This document shows, piece by piece, positions 9,083-19,800 of a stretch of DNA of 64,000 nt. This stretch comes from Caryophanales bacterium UBA6380 (GTDB lineage Bacteria; Bacillota_I; Bacilli_A; RFN20; CAG-826). The number at the start of each line of letters is the position of its first letter. Position 1 is the stretch's first letter. Position numbers and translations under genes: made by a program. The DNA is taken from NCBI GenBank assembly GCA_002438785.1, contig DJQS01000008.1:62001-126000 (forward strand). The letters run 5' to 3'. The notes below the pieces were generated by a model, which searched no databases, was not told the origin of the DNA, and was given only the letters and a program-made list of their open reading frames with translations.

Positions 9083-9517
9083 ATGCAAATTATTAAAGCA
9101 AAAGAAAGTGACCTAGATGCAATTATTGAAATAGAAAATGAATCATTTAAAACGCCGTTTAAAAAAAGTGATTTTTTATATGAGTTAAATAATAATCCAT
9201 TTTCTTATTTTTTTGTTCTTATTGAAAATAACATAGTAGTTTCTTATATAATTTTCTACATAACATTTGATAGTTCTACTATATGTAAAATTGCTACTAA
9301 AAATTCTAAAAGAAATATGGGATTTGCAGGGTTTTTAATCGAATTTGCTATTAATTTAATTAAAAATAAAGGTTGCTTTTGCATTACTTTAGAAGTGAGA
9401 ATTTCAAATGAAAATGCAATAAGACTATATGAAAAATATGGTTTTAATAAAGTAAATATAAAGAAAAATTATTATGATGATTTCGAAGATGCTTTATATA
9501 TGATAAGAGGTTTATAA
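9083..9517 (+). CDS. rimI: GNAT acetyltransferase RimI-like
   Basis: A 144-residue GNAT-fold N-acetyltransferase placed between tsaB and tsaD, the standard location of rimI (ribosomal protein S18 N-alpha-acetyltransferase) in Firmicutes. It has the N-terminal IENESFKTPFKKSDF helix, and the C-terminal LEVRISNENAIRLYEKYGF motif typical of RimI. The acetyl-CoA loop, normally Q/RxxGxG/A, reads RNMGFAGFLIE here. The true protein substrate is inferred only from family and context. Confidence 0.88.
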   Translation: MQIIKAKESDLDAIIEIENESFKTPFKKSDFLYELNNNPFSYFFVLIENNIVVSYIIFYITFDSSTICKIATKNSKRNMGFAGFLIEFAINLIKNKGCFCITLEVRISNENAIRLYEKYGFNKVNIKKNYYDDFEDALYMIRGL

Positions 9518-9518
9518 A

Positions 9519-10532
9519 ATGGATAAAATTATTTTAGCTTTAGAATCGAGTTGTGATGAGACTGCTTGCGCTATTATTAAAAATGATGAATTATTAGCAA
9601 ATGTAATTTCAAGTCAAATTGAAGTTCACCAAAAATACGGCGGTGTAATGCCTGAAATTGCTAGTAGACTTCATTTGGAAAATATTTTATGTGTTATTGA
9701 TGATGCTTTAAAAAAATCTAATATCAAATTAGACGATATAAGTGCAGTGGCTGTAACTAGAGGTCCTGGATTAATTGGTGCTTTACATGTTGGCCTGCAA
9801 GCAGCTAAAACGATATCTTTAATCTATAATAAGCCTTTAATTCCAGTACATCATTTAGCAGGACATATTTATGCAAATGAATTCGTTAAACCTTTGAAGT
9901 TTCCTCTTTTAGCTGTTGTTGTTAGTGGTGGTAATACGGAACTTGTCTATATGAAAGAACATTTGTCCTTTGAGATTATAGGCGAAACAAAAGATGATGC
10001 TATAGGTGAAAGTTTTGATAAAGTAGCTAGAGTTTTAGGTTTACCTTATCCTGGAGGTGTCGCTATTGATAGGCTTGCTAAAGAAGGTAAACATTCTTAT
10101 CATCTTCCTGAACCATTAAAAGATAATAGTTTAAATGTATCTTATAGTGGATTAAAAACTGCAGTAATTAATTTAGTTCATAAGGAGGAGCAAAATAATC
10201 GAAATATTGATATAAAAGATATGGCTAAGTCGTTTCAAGATACTGCTATTAAAGAATTGCTTGATAGGGTAAAAAGAGCAACAAGTAAATACGATGTTAA
10301 GCAGGTTGTTTTAGCTGGAGGAGTTAGTGCCAACTCTTATTTAAGAGAAGAAATTCAAAATATGTATAAAGATAGTTCGATAGATGTCATTATACCTCCT
10401 ATTTGGTGTACAACAGATAATGCAGCAATGATAGCGAAAGTTGGTAGTTATTTATATGACAAAAAAATATTTGCACAATTAAGTATATCTGTCGATCCAT
10501 CGTGGAAAATTGAAAATTATTTAAAATTTTAA
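9519..10532 (+). CDS. tsaD: tRNA N6-threonylcarbamoyladenosine transferase TsaD
   Basis: This is the catalytic subunit of t6A synthesis (337 residues, full length). It opens with ILALESSCDETACAI and carries EIASRLHLENI. The metal-binding HHLAGHIYAN (H111, H115), VVSGGNTELVY, GESFDKVARVLGLPYPGG and the C-terminal APP..-like region IIPPIWCTTDNAAMIA are also present. It transfers the threonylcarbamoyl group from the adenylate made by TsaC to A37 of tRNA. It is the last gene of the tsaE-tsaB-rimI-tsaD run, one base after rimI. No clear terminator follows. Confidence 0.97.
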   Translation: MDKIILALESSCDETACAIIKNDELLANVISSQIEVHQKYGGVMPEIASRLHLENILCVIDDALKKSNIKLDDISAVAVTRGPGLIGALHVGLQAAKTISLIYNKPLIPVHHLAGHIYANEFVKPLKFPLLAVVVSGGNTELVYMKEHLSFEIIGETKDDAIGESFDKVARVLGLPYPGGVAIDRLAKEGKHSYHLPEPLKDNSLNVSYSGLKTAVINLVHKEEQNNRNIDIKDMAKSFQDTAIKELLDRVKRATSKYDVKQVVLAGGVSANSYLREEIQNMYKDSSIDVIIPPIWCTTDNAAMIAKVGSYLYDKKIFAQLSISVDPSWKIENYLKF

Positions 10533-10882
10533 TATTGTACTCGCTTTTGATGAAATTCTTATCGGTATCAATAATTCAATTGACAGTAATTTAAATTAAA
10601 ATATGTTCATTTGTGGAGTAATTTTTAGTGTAGATAATAACTTAAAAAATTTCGAAATATAATTTTATTTTTCAAAATATAAGAAAAGATTTTATTAGAG
10701 AATTAGTCAGTTTTTATATTAAGAATTGTTCTAAAATATTGATTTTGATAAAATAATGAAATTTGTAACTATAACTTCTAGTTTAACCTATAAGATGAGT
10801 GGAACTAATAATGTTTACAAATCGTTAGAGCCTTAGAAACTTTATTAATAAAATAACTTAAAGTATAAATGAAGCATAGATT
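10533..10882. other. Intergenic region, nothing recognised
   Basis: About 350 bases of A/T-rich sequence between tsaD and the galM promoter. I read all six frames by eye and found only short open stretches (about 20 codons) with no recognisable protein. There was no convincing hairpin terminator or RNA gene. Confidence 0.5.
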
Positions 10883-10899
10883 TTGTTAAAATATAACAA
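10883..10899 (+). promoter_or_regulatory. Operator-like inverted repeat over the galM extended -10
   Basis: TTGTTA-AAATA-TAACAA is a perfect inverted repeat (6-bp arms, 5-base centre). Inside it lies TGTTAAAAT (10884-10892), an extended -10, so a bound dimer would block transcription directly. The predicted start site is near 10899, giving a 13-base leader containing GAGG before the galM ATG. It may be the operator of a sugar-responsive repressor. It resembles a Rex box but its spacing is one base short. Confidence 0.55.
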
Positions 10900-10911
10900 G
10901 TGAGGTTGATT

Positions 10912-11904
10912 ATGGAAGCAAAAGTTTTAGATTATAAAAATGATGTTAAATGGATTGATGTAAGTAATGATTGTGGCCTTAAAGTACGTTTATGCACTTT
11001 TGGAGCGAGTGTTTTTTCATTATCATTAGATAATAGTCCACTTATTCTAAGTTTAAAGGATCAAGAATTCTTTTTAAATTGTCCACAATATTTTGGCAAG
11101 ACTCTTGGTAGAGTAGCAGGAAGAATTCCTTTAAACGGAAATTTAGATGGGGTTAGTTATAAATTAGCTCAAACTAAAGATTTTAACTATACTCTTCATG
11201 GTGGAGATAATAATTCTATATCTTATAAAAATTGGAATTATAAGATTAGAGAAGCTAAAAACAAAGTCGATGTAATTTTTGATTTAGTCGATAAAGATGG
11301 AGCAAATGGTTTTCCTGGAAGATGCCATATTTATGTAATTTATTCTATTTTTAAAGATCAAAATAATTTTAAAATTACCTTTAAGGCTTCAAGCAATAAA
11401 ACTACTTTATTGAATTTATCAAATCATATTTATTGGAGTTTTAATAATGATGATTCCATTACTGATTATTCTATGAAAATGAATGCTTCTAAATATGGTG
11501 TTGTAGATAAAGATGTATTTATTATTAAAACTGAAGATGTTCCTGAATATTTAGATTTTAATAGAATGTCAAAATTAGGACCTAAACTTAATAAAGTTGA
11601 AAAAACATTTTTAGGAACAATTGACAATACTTTTATCTATAACGAAGTTAATAGTAAAAAGCCACAAGTTATATTAAAAAATGATAAGGTTCAACTTTCT
11701 TTGTATACTGATTATCCTGCAATGAATATTTATGTTGATAATTCTATGACAAATGTTGATTTTATTAATAATGATCATTTTAAAACTAGACGAGGTATTG
11801 CCTTAGAACCTCAATTATATGTTTTAGATGGCGATTCTATTGTACTTAAAAAAGGACAAAAATATAATCATTTTATATTGTATAAAATTAAGAAAATAGC
11901 TTAG
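10912..11904 (+). CDS. galM: Aldose 1-epimerase (mutarotase)
   Basis: A 330-residue galactose mutarotase that interconverts alpha and beta anomers of galactose before phosphorylation. Family landmarks are GKTLGRVAGRIPLNG, YTLHGGDN, LLNLSNHIYWSF (substrate-binding His), and the catalytic Glu region ALEPQLYV near the C-terminus. The ATG at 10912 is chosen over an in-frame GTG at 10900, because GAGG at 10902-10905 sits six bases before it. galK follows after 14 bases. The inverted repeat over its -10 suggests repression. Confidence 0.9.
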   Translation: MEAKVLDYKNDVKWIDVSNDCGLKVRLCTFGASVFSLSLDNSPLILSLKDQEFFLNCPQYFGKTLGRVAGRIPLNGNLDGVSYKLAQTKDFNYTLHGGDNNSISYKNWNYKIREAKNKVDVIFDLVDKDGANGFPGRCHIYVIYSIFKDQNNFKITFKASSNKTTLLNLSNHIYWSFNNDDSITDYSMKMNASKYGVVDKDVFIIKTEDVPEYLDFNRMSKLGPKLNKVEKTFLGTIDNTFIYNEVNSKKPQVILKNDKVQLSLYTDYPAMNIYVDNSMTNVDFINNDHFKTRRGIALEPQLYVLDGDSIVLKKGQKYNHFILYKIKKIA

Positions 11905-11918
11905 TTTGGGAGGGTTTT

Positions 11919-13085
11919 ATGATTAAAGAGAGTGATTTAATTAATAATTTTATTAATATTTTTAAAATTAGACCTGATTACGTTATCGATACTGGTGGAC
12001 GATTTGAAATTTGTGGAAACCATACAGATCATAATCATGGATATTGTATAGTTGCTAATAGTTCTTTAAGAGTTTATGCTAGCTTAAAAAAAGATGAAGA
12101 TAAAGTTTCTATTAAGTCAAAAGGTTATGATTATTTTGAATTTTATATAAATGATCTTGAACCAAAAATAGTAGATAGAAGTAAACCAATTGCCTTAATA
12201 AAAGGCGTTCTTTTTAGATTAAAAGAACTAGGGTATAAAATAGGTGGATTTAAAGCTTATATTGAAAGTGAAATTCCTGATGGTAGTGGTGTTAGTTCGA
12301 GTGCTGCAATGGAATCATTATTTGGTTATATTATTTCTTATTTATATAATGATGGTAAAATTGATCCATTAGTAATTGCAAAAACTGGTCAATTTAGTGA
12401 AAATAAGTTTTTTTATAAGCCATGTGGATTATTAGATCAAGTTGGCACTTCGTTTGATAGTAGTAATTTCTTAGATTTTAAAGATATAGATAATCCTAAA
12501 ATTATTAATTTACCATTTAATTTACCAGTAACTTTATTTTTAATAAAATCTATTGGAGATCATTCAAATTTAACTCCTTTGTATGCTGCTATTCCTAATG
12601 CAATGTATGAAGTTGCAAATTTATTAGAGGGAAAGAAGTTTTTAAGAGATGTAAATGATGAGAATATTTTTAAACGTATTGATGAATTAAATGTTGCTAG
12701 TGACATTAAAAGAAAAGCTAAACATTTCTTTATTGAAAATAATAATGTATTAGAAGCTAAAGATGCAATTTTAAACAATAATTTAAATGAATTTTTTGAT
12801 GCTATTAGAAAAAGCCAAGAAAGTAGTAAAAATGATATTGAAAATACATTTGTTAAAGGAGAATATGTTGGTTCACCTCAAGAAATTATTGATAAAGCAA
12901 GTAAATTTTTAAAAGACAATGGAGCTATAAGAATTCATGGAGGGGGATTTAAGGGTACCGTTTTAGCTTTTGTTAAAAATGATTTTGTTGATGAATTTTC
13001 AAAATATTTGATGAAAAATTATAGTCCAGATCGTTATTTTAAGGTTACTATTTCAAATAAAGCTGTACACTTTAAAAAATTATAA
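11919..13085 (+). CDS. galK: Galactokinase
   Basis: A GHMP kinase of 388 residues, which phosphorylates galactose to galactose 1-phosphate using ATP. Motif 1 is GRFEICGNHTDHNHG, motif 2 (phosphate loop) is DGSGVSSSAAMES, and motif 3 is HGGGFKGTVLAF. All three diverge slightly from E. coli GalK but keep the functional residues, as in many gut Firmicutes. A strong GGGAGGG precedes the ATG. No galT is present nearby; galE is 9 kb downstream past the Wadjet genes, so the Leloir pathway is incomplete within this window. Confidence 0.93.
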   Translation: MIKESDLINNFINIFKIRPDYVIDTGGRFEICGNHTDHNHGYCIVANSSLRVYASLKKDEDKVSIKSKGYDYFEFYINDLEPKIVDRSKPIALIKGVLFRLKELGYKIGGFKAYIESEIPDGSGVSSSAAMESLFGYIISYLYNDGKIDPLVIAKTGQFSENKFFYKPCGLLDQVGTSFDSSNFLDFKDIDNPKIINLPFNLPVTLFLIKSIGDHSNLTPLYAAIPNAMYEVANLLEGKKFLRDVNDENIFKRIDELNVASDIKRKAKHFFIENNNVLEAKDAILNNNLNEFFDAIRKSQESSKNDIENTFVKGEYVGSPQEIIDKASKFLKDNGAIRIHGGGFKGTVLAFVKNDFVDEFSKYLMKNYSPDRYFKVTISNKAVHFKKL

Positions 13086-13087
13086 TC

Positions 13088-14542
13088 GTGTTTAATAAGG
13101 CTAAACTGAAATTATTTAATTTATTTAAAAGTATTAATTACAAAAATATCATTTATGTTTTAATGATATTTTTTGTATTAGCTTCTTCAATGATTTTTGG
13201 AGAGGTTAATAATTCAAATGTAACAAATGCTTTTGGTAGGAATTTTTCTTATACTTCAACTTTTATTTTTTATTTTATAATTTTAAGTTCTTTTATAGCT
13301 ACTATTTATATTGCTTATATTAATAAAATAATTAAACTTAATAAAAGAATTATAATTTTTATTTTTATAGGAATTATTACTATTACTTACATGGGATTAG
13401 TGGTTTTTCTAACTGATTATTCTCATCTGTTTATTAATAATACAAATAAAATTACCAATTTAGATAAAATAAAATCTTTAATGGATGTTAGTTTGAGTGT
13501 TTTTATGGCTTTTATCTTAATGCATGAAGTTCCTCGCTTTAAGGAAAAGGATTTAGCTATAAGAATTTTTTGTTATATGTTTATTATTTTTTCTTTGGTG
13601 ATGATTATTTATTCATTAAATACAGAATTTCATAAATACGTAACAATAATAAAACATCCAACCTTTTTTACAAAATATGAATATGGGATTCAAAATGGTT
13701 TACAATGCTTAAGCTTTTTTAAATATGGTAATGTCTATGGTCATGTTTTATTTTTACTTTCTTTAGTTATTTTGTTATTATCAATAAGTTATAATTGTCG
13801 ATATATTTTTCTATTTAATATTATTGTTGGAATATTTATAATTTTTAGTGGATCAAGATCGAGCTTTTTAGGATTTGTTATTTTACTTATTTCTTATGGT
13901 ATTAATTATTTAATTTATTTATATAGAAAGAATAAAGTTATTTTTTATATCATTATAATTTTACTTATTTTTTTATTTTTCTTAATCACAATTGATGCAT
14001 TTTATTTTAAAAATATTACTATAAAGGAAGCTATTATAAAAAGCGATGGAAGTAAAAAAATTATTCATTATTCTATTTTAGATTTAGCTAAAAAATGCTT
14101 TAATTATATGAAATCTCGTTTAACTATATTTGATAATGCTAGAAATAATTTTATTTTAACTGATTATATTTTTGGTATTGGTTACAATATAAATGATTTA
14201 TATTGTAGGACATTTGATACTTCTTTTTTTAATTATCATAATGGTTACATTGAAGTGTTTACTTCTGGTGGAATTTATTTATGCGTATTATATTTATTTT
14301 TGTTAGGATATATTATTTATAATAATTTCAAGATAAATAAAAATAAATCTACTTATAAGAATTATTTATTAATAATTTTGGCCCCTTATTTAGTTTATCA
14401 ATTAAGTGAAGCGTTTCCTTTTTTATTTAATGTTTTTGGAGGTGGAATTATGGCAATTTTACTTATTATGGTTCCTTTTAATCAAGTTATAGATGAAGAT
14501 AAAATTTCTAATATAAGAAATTTATTTATTAAAGTGAGGTAA
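13088..14542 (+). CDS. O-antigen ligase/polymerase-like multi-pass membrane protein
   Basis: A 484-residue protein with about ten or more hydrophobic segments and very little soluble sequence. The SGSRSSFLGFVILL segment (about residues 255-270) and a long extracellular loop between later helices are typical of the Wzy/WaaL (O-antigen ligase) superfamily that polymerises or transfers surface glycans. It begins with a GTG two bases after the galK stop. No Shine-Dalgarno is seen, so coupling to galK is likely. Its place beside gal genes suggests a galactose-containing surface polysaccharide. The exact reaction is not readable from sequence. Confidence 0.7.
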   Translation: MFNKAKLKLFNLFKSINYKNIIYVLMIFFVLASSMIFGEVNNSNVTNAFGRNFSYTSTFIFYFIILSSFIATIYIAYINKIIKLNKRIIIFIFIGIITITYMGLVVFLTDYSHLFINNTNKITNLDKIKSLMDVSLSVFMAFILMHEVPRFKEKDLAIRIFCYMFIIFSLVMIIYSLNTEFHKYVTIIKHPTFFTKYEYGIQNGLQCLSFFKYGNVYGHVLFLLSLVILLLSISYNCRYIFLFNIIVGIFIIFSGSRSSFLGFVILLISYGINYLIYLYRKNKVIFYIIIILLIFLFFLITIDAFYFKNITIKEAIIKSDGSKKIIHYSILDLAKKCFNYMKSRLTIFDNARNNFILTDYIFGIGYNINDLYCRTFDTSFFNYHNGYIEVFTSGGIYLCVLYLFLLGYIIYNNFKINKNKSTYKNYLLIILAPYLVYQLSEAFPFLFNVFGGGIMAILLIMVPFNQVIDEDKISNIRNLFIKVR

Positions 14543-14547
14543 TAATT

Positions 14548-14778
14548 ATGAAATTTGATAATTTTAATAAGGTTTATAAGTTCTTATTATTATTCCCTAT
14601 TTGGGGATTTATTGCTTCAGGAATTTATCGAATTATATATTATTTTAAAGTTAATAAAAGTTTATTAACTTTAATTGTAGGTATAATTTGTTTTGTCCCT
14701 TTTGTTGGATTTTTCGTGTCAATAGGAGATTTTGTTACAATTTTAATTAATAGAAAATTATTTATTTTTATTGAATAA
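14548..14778 (+). CDS. Small two-helix membrane protein, unknown
   Basis: A 76-residue protein with two hydrophobic segments (about residues 12-32 and 39-68) and a basic connecting loop. No known family was recognised. GAGG lies nine bases before the ATG, and the gene starts five bases after the preceding membrane protein, so they share a transcript. Its layout (LLLFP..., an Arg in the first helix, L-I-V-rich second helix, one Asp near the end) resembles the small membrane protein at 27493-27717, which may be a distant paralogue. Confidence 0.65.
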   Translation: MKFDNFNKVYKFLLLFPIWGFIASGIYRIIYYFKVNKSLLTLIVGIICFVPFVGFFVSIGDFVTILINRKLFIFIE

Positions 14779-14813
14779 AAATTGTATTGAAGGTATTAAA
14801 AAATAGTTAATTT

Positions 14814-14822
14814 TGATAAAAT
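14814..14822 (+). promoter_or_regulatory. Extended -10 promoter of jetA, predicting a leaderless mRNA
   Basis: TG-A-TAAAAT fits an extended -10 element. Only six bases separate it from the jetA ATG at 14829, so the usual transcription start falls on or next to the A of ATG. There is no Shine-Dalgarno before that ATG. The same -10 form occurs at 40113-40121. Confidence 0.55.
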
Positions 14823-14828
14823 ATTGTT

Positions 14829-16223
14829 ATGGGAAAAGATTTATTTAATTATATAAATTTCAAAATGTTTAATGTCTTAACAAGTAAAGATAAAGAATTT
14901 AATCTTGATATGTTAATGAAACTATATGATTATTTTTGTGGTGAATATGGCGTTGATAATGCTTTAAGGAATGATATCATTAATTATTTAGAAAGAACTA
15001 TAAACTTTTCTATTTATAAAGATAAAGAAATAGATGATGAATATGAAAACGATATCTCTAAGAAAAATAAGCGTGAAATTATAGTTACTAAGTTAAATAT
15101 ATTTAAAAAAAGAGGATGGATCGAAGAAGAGTATAATAAAGATTTAGATACCACATATATGCTTAATAGTGATGCCATAGCATTACTTGAAGTTTTTTAT
15201 TCGATTATGCATATTGATCATAGTAATGAATTTAGCGGTTATGTTATTTCAACTTATAATAATTTAAAAAATCTTGATTATAATAAAAATGCTACACAGG
15301 CAATTGAACAAGCTTATGAAAGTAGTAAAAAATTTAGTAATAATTTAAATGGTATGAATAGTAATATTCGTAAATATACGAATGATATTTTACAAAAAGA
15401 AAATTTTACTGCTAATGATATAGCTTATAATCTATTTAAAGAATATCAAAATCAAGTGGGTGTAAAATTATTTAATAATTTAAAGACTAATGAAAATCCA
15501 AGGATGTATGCTCGAGATATCATTTTGCTAGTTGATATTTTTAGCGAGGACGATAATTTTCAAAGAATAATGTCCAACTATAAAGATGTTAAGAAAATTA
15601 AAAAATTAACTAATGATGATTTTCAATACATGAGGAAATTGCTTAATTATATTAAAACTACTTTTTTAAATGTTGACTCAAGAATTAGGAATATTGATAT
15701 AAAAAATAATACATATTTAAAAGTATGTGAAGAGAAGATTAAATTTATTATAAATGAATCTAAAGATATTGAAGAATCTATTAATAATTTATTAAAAAAT
15801 ATTGAGATTTGCAGTGATTTTTCAAATTTTGAGGATTTTTTCGAATTTGATAATATTGAAAATATTGACTCTAACTCCTTATTTAAAGCTCGTATTAATA
15901 TTCGTAGAGCAACTAAAAATGAAATTATTCATCAAGATGATATAACTATTGATGATTATAAAAATATGTTACAAATAATTAAAGATAACGAGCAATATTC
16001 TTTTTCAGGCATCAATCAGTTTGCTTTAAAATTATTAAATAATGAAGATAAAATTAAAATAAGTGATATTAAAAATGAAGATAATAATTTATATGTAAAA
16101 CTATTTTTGTTAACAGCATATCAAACTAATGATAATGCATTCTACGATATTAAATATTTAAATAATGAAACAATTATTAATAATTATATTATGCAAGATT
16201 TTGAAATTATAAGGAGAAAATAA
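14829..16223 (+). CDS. jetA: Wadjet defence subunit JetA (kleisin-type, JetA/DUF5716-like)
   Basis: First gene of a four-gene Wadjet operon. The 464-residue protein starts with LFNYINFKMFNVLTSKDKEF, followed by helices, resembling the N-terminus of the JetA family (pattern: LF..i....F..L.s.nre.y.d.l..ly). JetA is the kleisin that closes the JetC SMC ring in the complex that recognises and cleaves small circular plasmids. The identification rests mainly on gene order with the very clear JetC and JetD downstream. JetA style suggests Wadjet type III, but I cannot confirm the subtype. The mRNA is probably leaderless (extended -10 six bases upstream). jetB follows after four bases. Confidence 0.82.
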   Translation: MGKDLFNYINFKMFNVLTSKDKEFNLDMLMKLYDYFCGEYGVDNALRNDIINYLERTINFSIYKDKEIDDEYENDISKKNKREIIVTKLNIFKKRGWIEEEYNKDLDTTYMLNSDAIALLEVFYSIMHIDHSNEFSGYVISTYNNLKNLDYNKNATQAIEQAYESSKKFSNNLNGMNSNIRKYTNDILQKENFTANDIAYNLFKEYQNQVGVKLFNNLKTNENPRMYARDIILLVDIFSEDDNFQRIMSNYKDVKKIKKLTNDDFQYMRKLLNYIKTTFLNVDSRIRNIDIKNNTYLKVCEEKIKFIINESKDIEESINNLLKNIEICSDFSNFEDFFEFDNIENIDSNSLFKARINIRRATKNEIIHQDDITIDDYKNMLQIIKDNEQYSFSGINQFALKLLNNEDKIKISDIKNEDNNLYVKLFLLTAYQTNDNAFYDIKYLNNETIINNYIMQDFEIIRRK

Positions 16224-16227
16224 TTTT

Positions 16228-16857
16228 ATGGATAAAGTTGAATGCTTGGAGTTTTTAACTAATAGATTTCGTGGTTTTAGTGAATTAAAGCAAGAACTTT
16301 TTACTAAACTCGTTTTAAGACTTTTAAACGAAACTTTTTTAATTAAAGATAGAACTGATGATAAAAAAGATTATTATAATGCTAGTGAATTAAAAGAAGA
16401 ATTAGAGAAATTTTTTCAAGTTTTAAATTATGGCTTTTATGAAGATAAGATTTTACAAATTATTTATATAAAAACTGAAGATAATAAAAATAGAATGCAC
16501 TTAACTAAATTTGAAACCGTATTACTTTTATGTTTAAGAGTCGCTTATTATAAAAATAGTAAAAAATCAGGATTAATTAATGTTGCATCAATTACTTTTG
16601 AAGATTTAAAACAAGATGTTTTAAAAACGAATATATTTAAAGATGAAAAATCAAATAATGAATATATAGAAGCAATTAGAAAATTAAGAAAGTTTAAAAT
16701 TGTTGATTTTAGTGGTGGGAAAAATTTTTCTAATGAATCAAGAATATTTATTTATCCTTCTATTGCATATGTTGTATCTAGTAATGATATAAATGATTTA
16801 GATAATAGAATTAAAGCTTTTAATAAGGAAGATAAGAATAATGAAGAAGTTAACTAA
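16228..16857 (+). CDS. jetB: Wadjet defence subunit JetB (KITE-like)
   Basis: A 209-residue, mostly helical and charged protein between jetA and jetC, the fixed position of JetB, the MukE/KITE-like winged-helix partner that binds the kleisin. Features that fit are the helix with TKLVLRLLNETFLIKDRTDD, a hydrophobic core FETVLLLCLRVAYY, and a C-terminal winged-helix-like segment RKLRKFKIVDFSGG. On its own the sequence is not diagnostic; the call depends on the operon. AGGAG precedes the ATG. The last 17 bases overlap jetC, indicating coupled translation. Confidence 0.8.
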   Translation: MDKVECLEFLTNRFRGFSELKQELFTKLVLRLLNETFLIKDRTDDKKDYYNASELKEELEKFFQVLNYGFYEDKILQIIYIKTEDNKNRMHLTKFETVLLLCLRVAYYKNSKKSGLINVASITFEDLKQDVLKTNIFKDEKSNNEYIEAIRKLRKFKIVDFSGGKNFSNESRIFIYPSIAYVVSSNDINDLDNRIKAFNKEDKNNEEVN

Positions 16858-19800
16858 AATTAAATTAATAAATTGGCATATTTATAATGATATTGAAATA
16901 GAAATTAGTGGTAATACAGTAATTAGTGGTGAAAATGGTGCTGGTAAATCTACTTTAATAGATGCTATTTTATATGTTATTTCGGCTGGAACATGTAAAT
17001 TCAATACTGCAGCTAATGAAAAGAATGATCGAAATTTAGAAAGTTATGTTAGAGGAAAACTTGGTTTTGAAAAGAAAGAATTTTTGCGACCAAATGACAC
17101 TATTTCCCACGTTGTGCTTGAATTTTTTGATGATTTATCTGATACATATTCAGTTATTGGTTCGATTATTTCAGCAAATGTAGGTTCTAAGATTGAGAAA
17201 GTTTTTTATCATATACCTAATTCTACAATCAAGAGTGAATTTTATTATAGTATTAACGGAAATAAAAAATATCCTACAAATTATGAAGAACTAAAAAGGA
17301 ATTATAATAAAAACCTTGAATTCGATGTTTTAGATGGGAATATAGAAGCTATTAAAAAGAAAATTTTAATTTGTCTTAATATTGAGGATAGTAAATATTT
17401 AGAATTACTACCTAAGGCTTTAGCTTTTAAACCAATCGGTGAAATAGATAAATTTGTTTATGATTATTTATTACCAAGAAAAGATTTAGATCTTGTCAAT
17501 ATGAAAGAGAGTGTTCGACGTTATAGGCATTTACAAGATATTATAAATTTAGAACAAGATAAATTAAATTATTTAAACCCAATAAAAGAAAATGGCTTAG
17601 TTTACGATAATTTATATGATGAAATTAAATCTTTAGAAATTATTTTAAATGAAAAAGAAATTGATAAAATAAAGCTAGATATTGATGAAAATAAATCAAA
17701 GATCTTTGAATATCAAAATCAAATTTTAACAATTGAACAGCAGATAAATGAAATTGATGATTCTATTGAAAGAGCAAAGATTAGTAAGGAAAAACTACAA
17801 AATAGCGATATTTTTGAAGCCATTAAAAAATTAGAAAACGATAAGAAAAATAAAATATATCGTAAAGAAACTATCGAAAAAGAATTTCAAAAGAAAGGAA
17901 ATTATCTTGATGAAATTTATATAGATTTAAATATTTTAAATCATCATAGTGCAATTAAAGAATCTTTTTATAAGAGTGATTTTATAAATTATCAAAACGA
18001 GGTTAACGAATTAAAAAAATTTGAAAAAACTACTACAACTGAAGTTCATTTAGATAATAGTAAATTTATTTCTAATAGAGATAAAGTCAATGAAAAAATT
18101 AATTATATTAATGACGAGATAAAGAAATTAAACCAAGGCTTTATTTTACAAGATGACAAAGTTGAACTTTTAAAACGATATTTAAACTTATATTTTTTTG
18201 ATAAATATAATAAAAATATTAAAATTAGTGCTTTTTATGAATTAGTTGAAGTTAAAGATGAAAAGTGGAGAAATGCTTTAGAAGGATTCTTAAATAAGAG
18301 AAAAACTTATTTATTTATTGAAGATGGTAAATATTTTGATGAAGCTTTAAAAGTTTATGAAGATTATGCTAACAGTGATTCTAATTTATATGGTGTTGGT
18401 TTAGTTAATGTTGATGCTTTAGAAGATATTAAAATAAATGAGAATTCATTAGCTTCAAAACTTGATTATTTAACAGAAGATGCAAGGAAATATGGAGCTT
18501 ATGTTTTAAATAATATTTTCTGTGTTGATAAAATTGAAAAACTTAAAGAGCATGATGGAGCAATTACTAGTTCTTGCATGCTCTATCAAGGAAAAGTTGC
18601 TAGTAAAATTAATCCAAAATTTTATAGCAGGTATTATTTAGGTATTAACTCAATAAAACTAAATATTCAAAATTTAGAAAAGCAACTAAGTGTTTATAAA
18701 TTAGATTTAAGCGATTATGAAAATAAAATTAGTCTTTCTAATAGAAAACTTGAGGCTTTAGAAAGAATAAGGGATAATCTACCATTTGTTAATTTAGATA
18801 GTAATTTATTTTTAGAATTGGAAGATCTAAATAAGTCAATCGATAAAATTGAAAAAGAAATTATTAGTTATAATAATAGTGATATCATTTCTTTAAGAGA
18901 ACAAATAAAAGAAATAGAAGATAGAATTAAATCTTTAGTAAAAAACAAATCGAATTTAGATATTTCAAAAGATGAAATTAATAAAAACAAAATTGCTTTA
19001 GAAATTAGAATTGATAATTCTCAAAAAAGAATTTCTGAATACAATATGAGTATTAGCGATTATTCTCAGAAAAATATTTATAAAACGCTAAAAGAAATTT
19101 ATTATTTAAAATCTAATGATGCAATTAATGATGCAATAAACAAAAAGAGCATTGATCTAGAAAATAAAAGAAGAATCATTATTAGCAATATGTCAAAATA
19201 TTGTTCAAATCCTGATTTTCACTGTGATTTAAATCCAGAAGTTTCCAATTTAGATAAATTTATTAGCTTATGTAATCAAATTGAATGTCGCGAACTTGTT
19301 AAATTTAAAGATGATGCTCGAATCGCTAAAGAAGAATGTGAAAAGGCATTTAAAAACGATTATATAATGAAAATTCGTGATAACATTAATGAAGAACGAC
19401 AAAATATTAAAAGACTTAACGATTCATTATCAAAGAAACCTTTTGGTAGCGACAAAGAGATTTATAAATTTGTAGTAGATGGTACCAAAAAGCCTGAATA
19501 TGAGCAATATTATCAAATTTTTATTTCCAATGAGAGTTATACACAAAATAATTTATTTGAAACAGAAATGAGTGAAAGAAATTTAGCATTGATGGATCAA
19601 CTTTTCGAGAGATTAAATGATCCTAATGAAGCTAATAATGAAAAAGAATTGGCTAAATTTACAGATTATCGTAATTTTTTAAGTTATGATATTCAGATTA
19701 CAGATAAAAATGGCAATAAAACATTTTATTCTAAAGCTGGTAAAGGAAAAAGTGGAGGTGAGACTCAAACACCATTTTATGTTTTTATTGCGGCTTCTTT

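Noticed and set aside
10800..10870. Short open stretch beginning ATGAGTGGAACT as a small gene
   Set aside because: It ends after 13 codons, with no ribosome site and no recognisable product.
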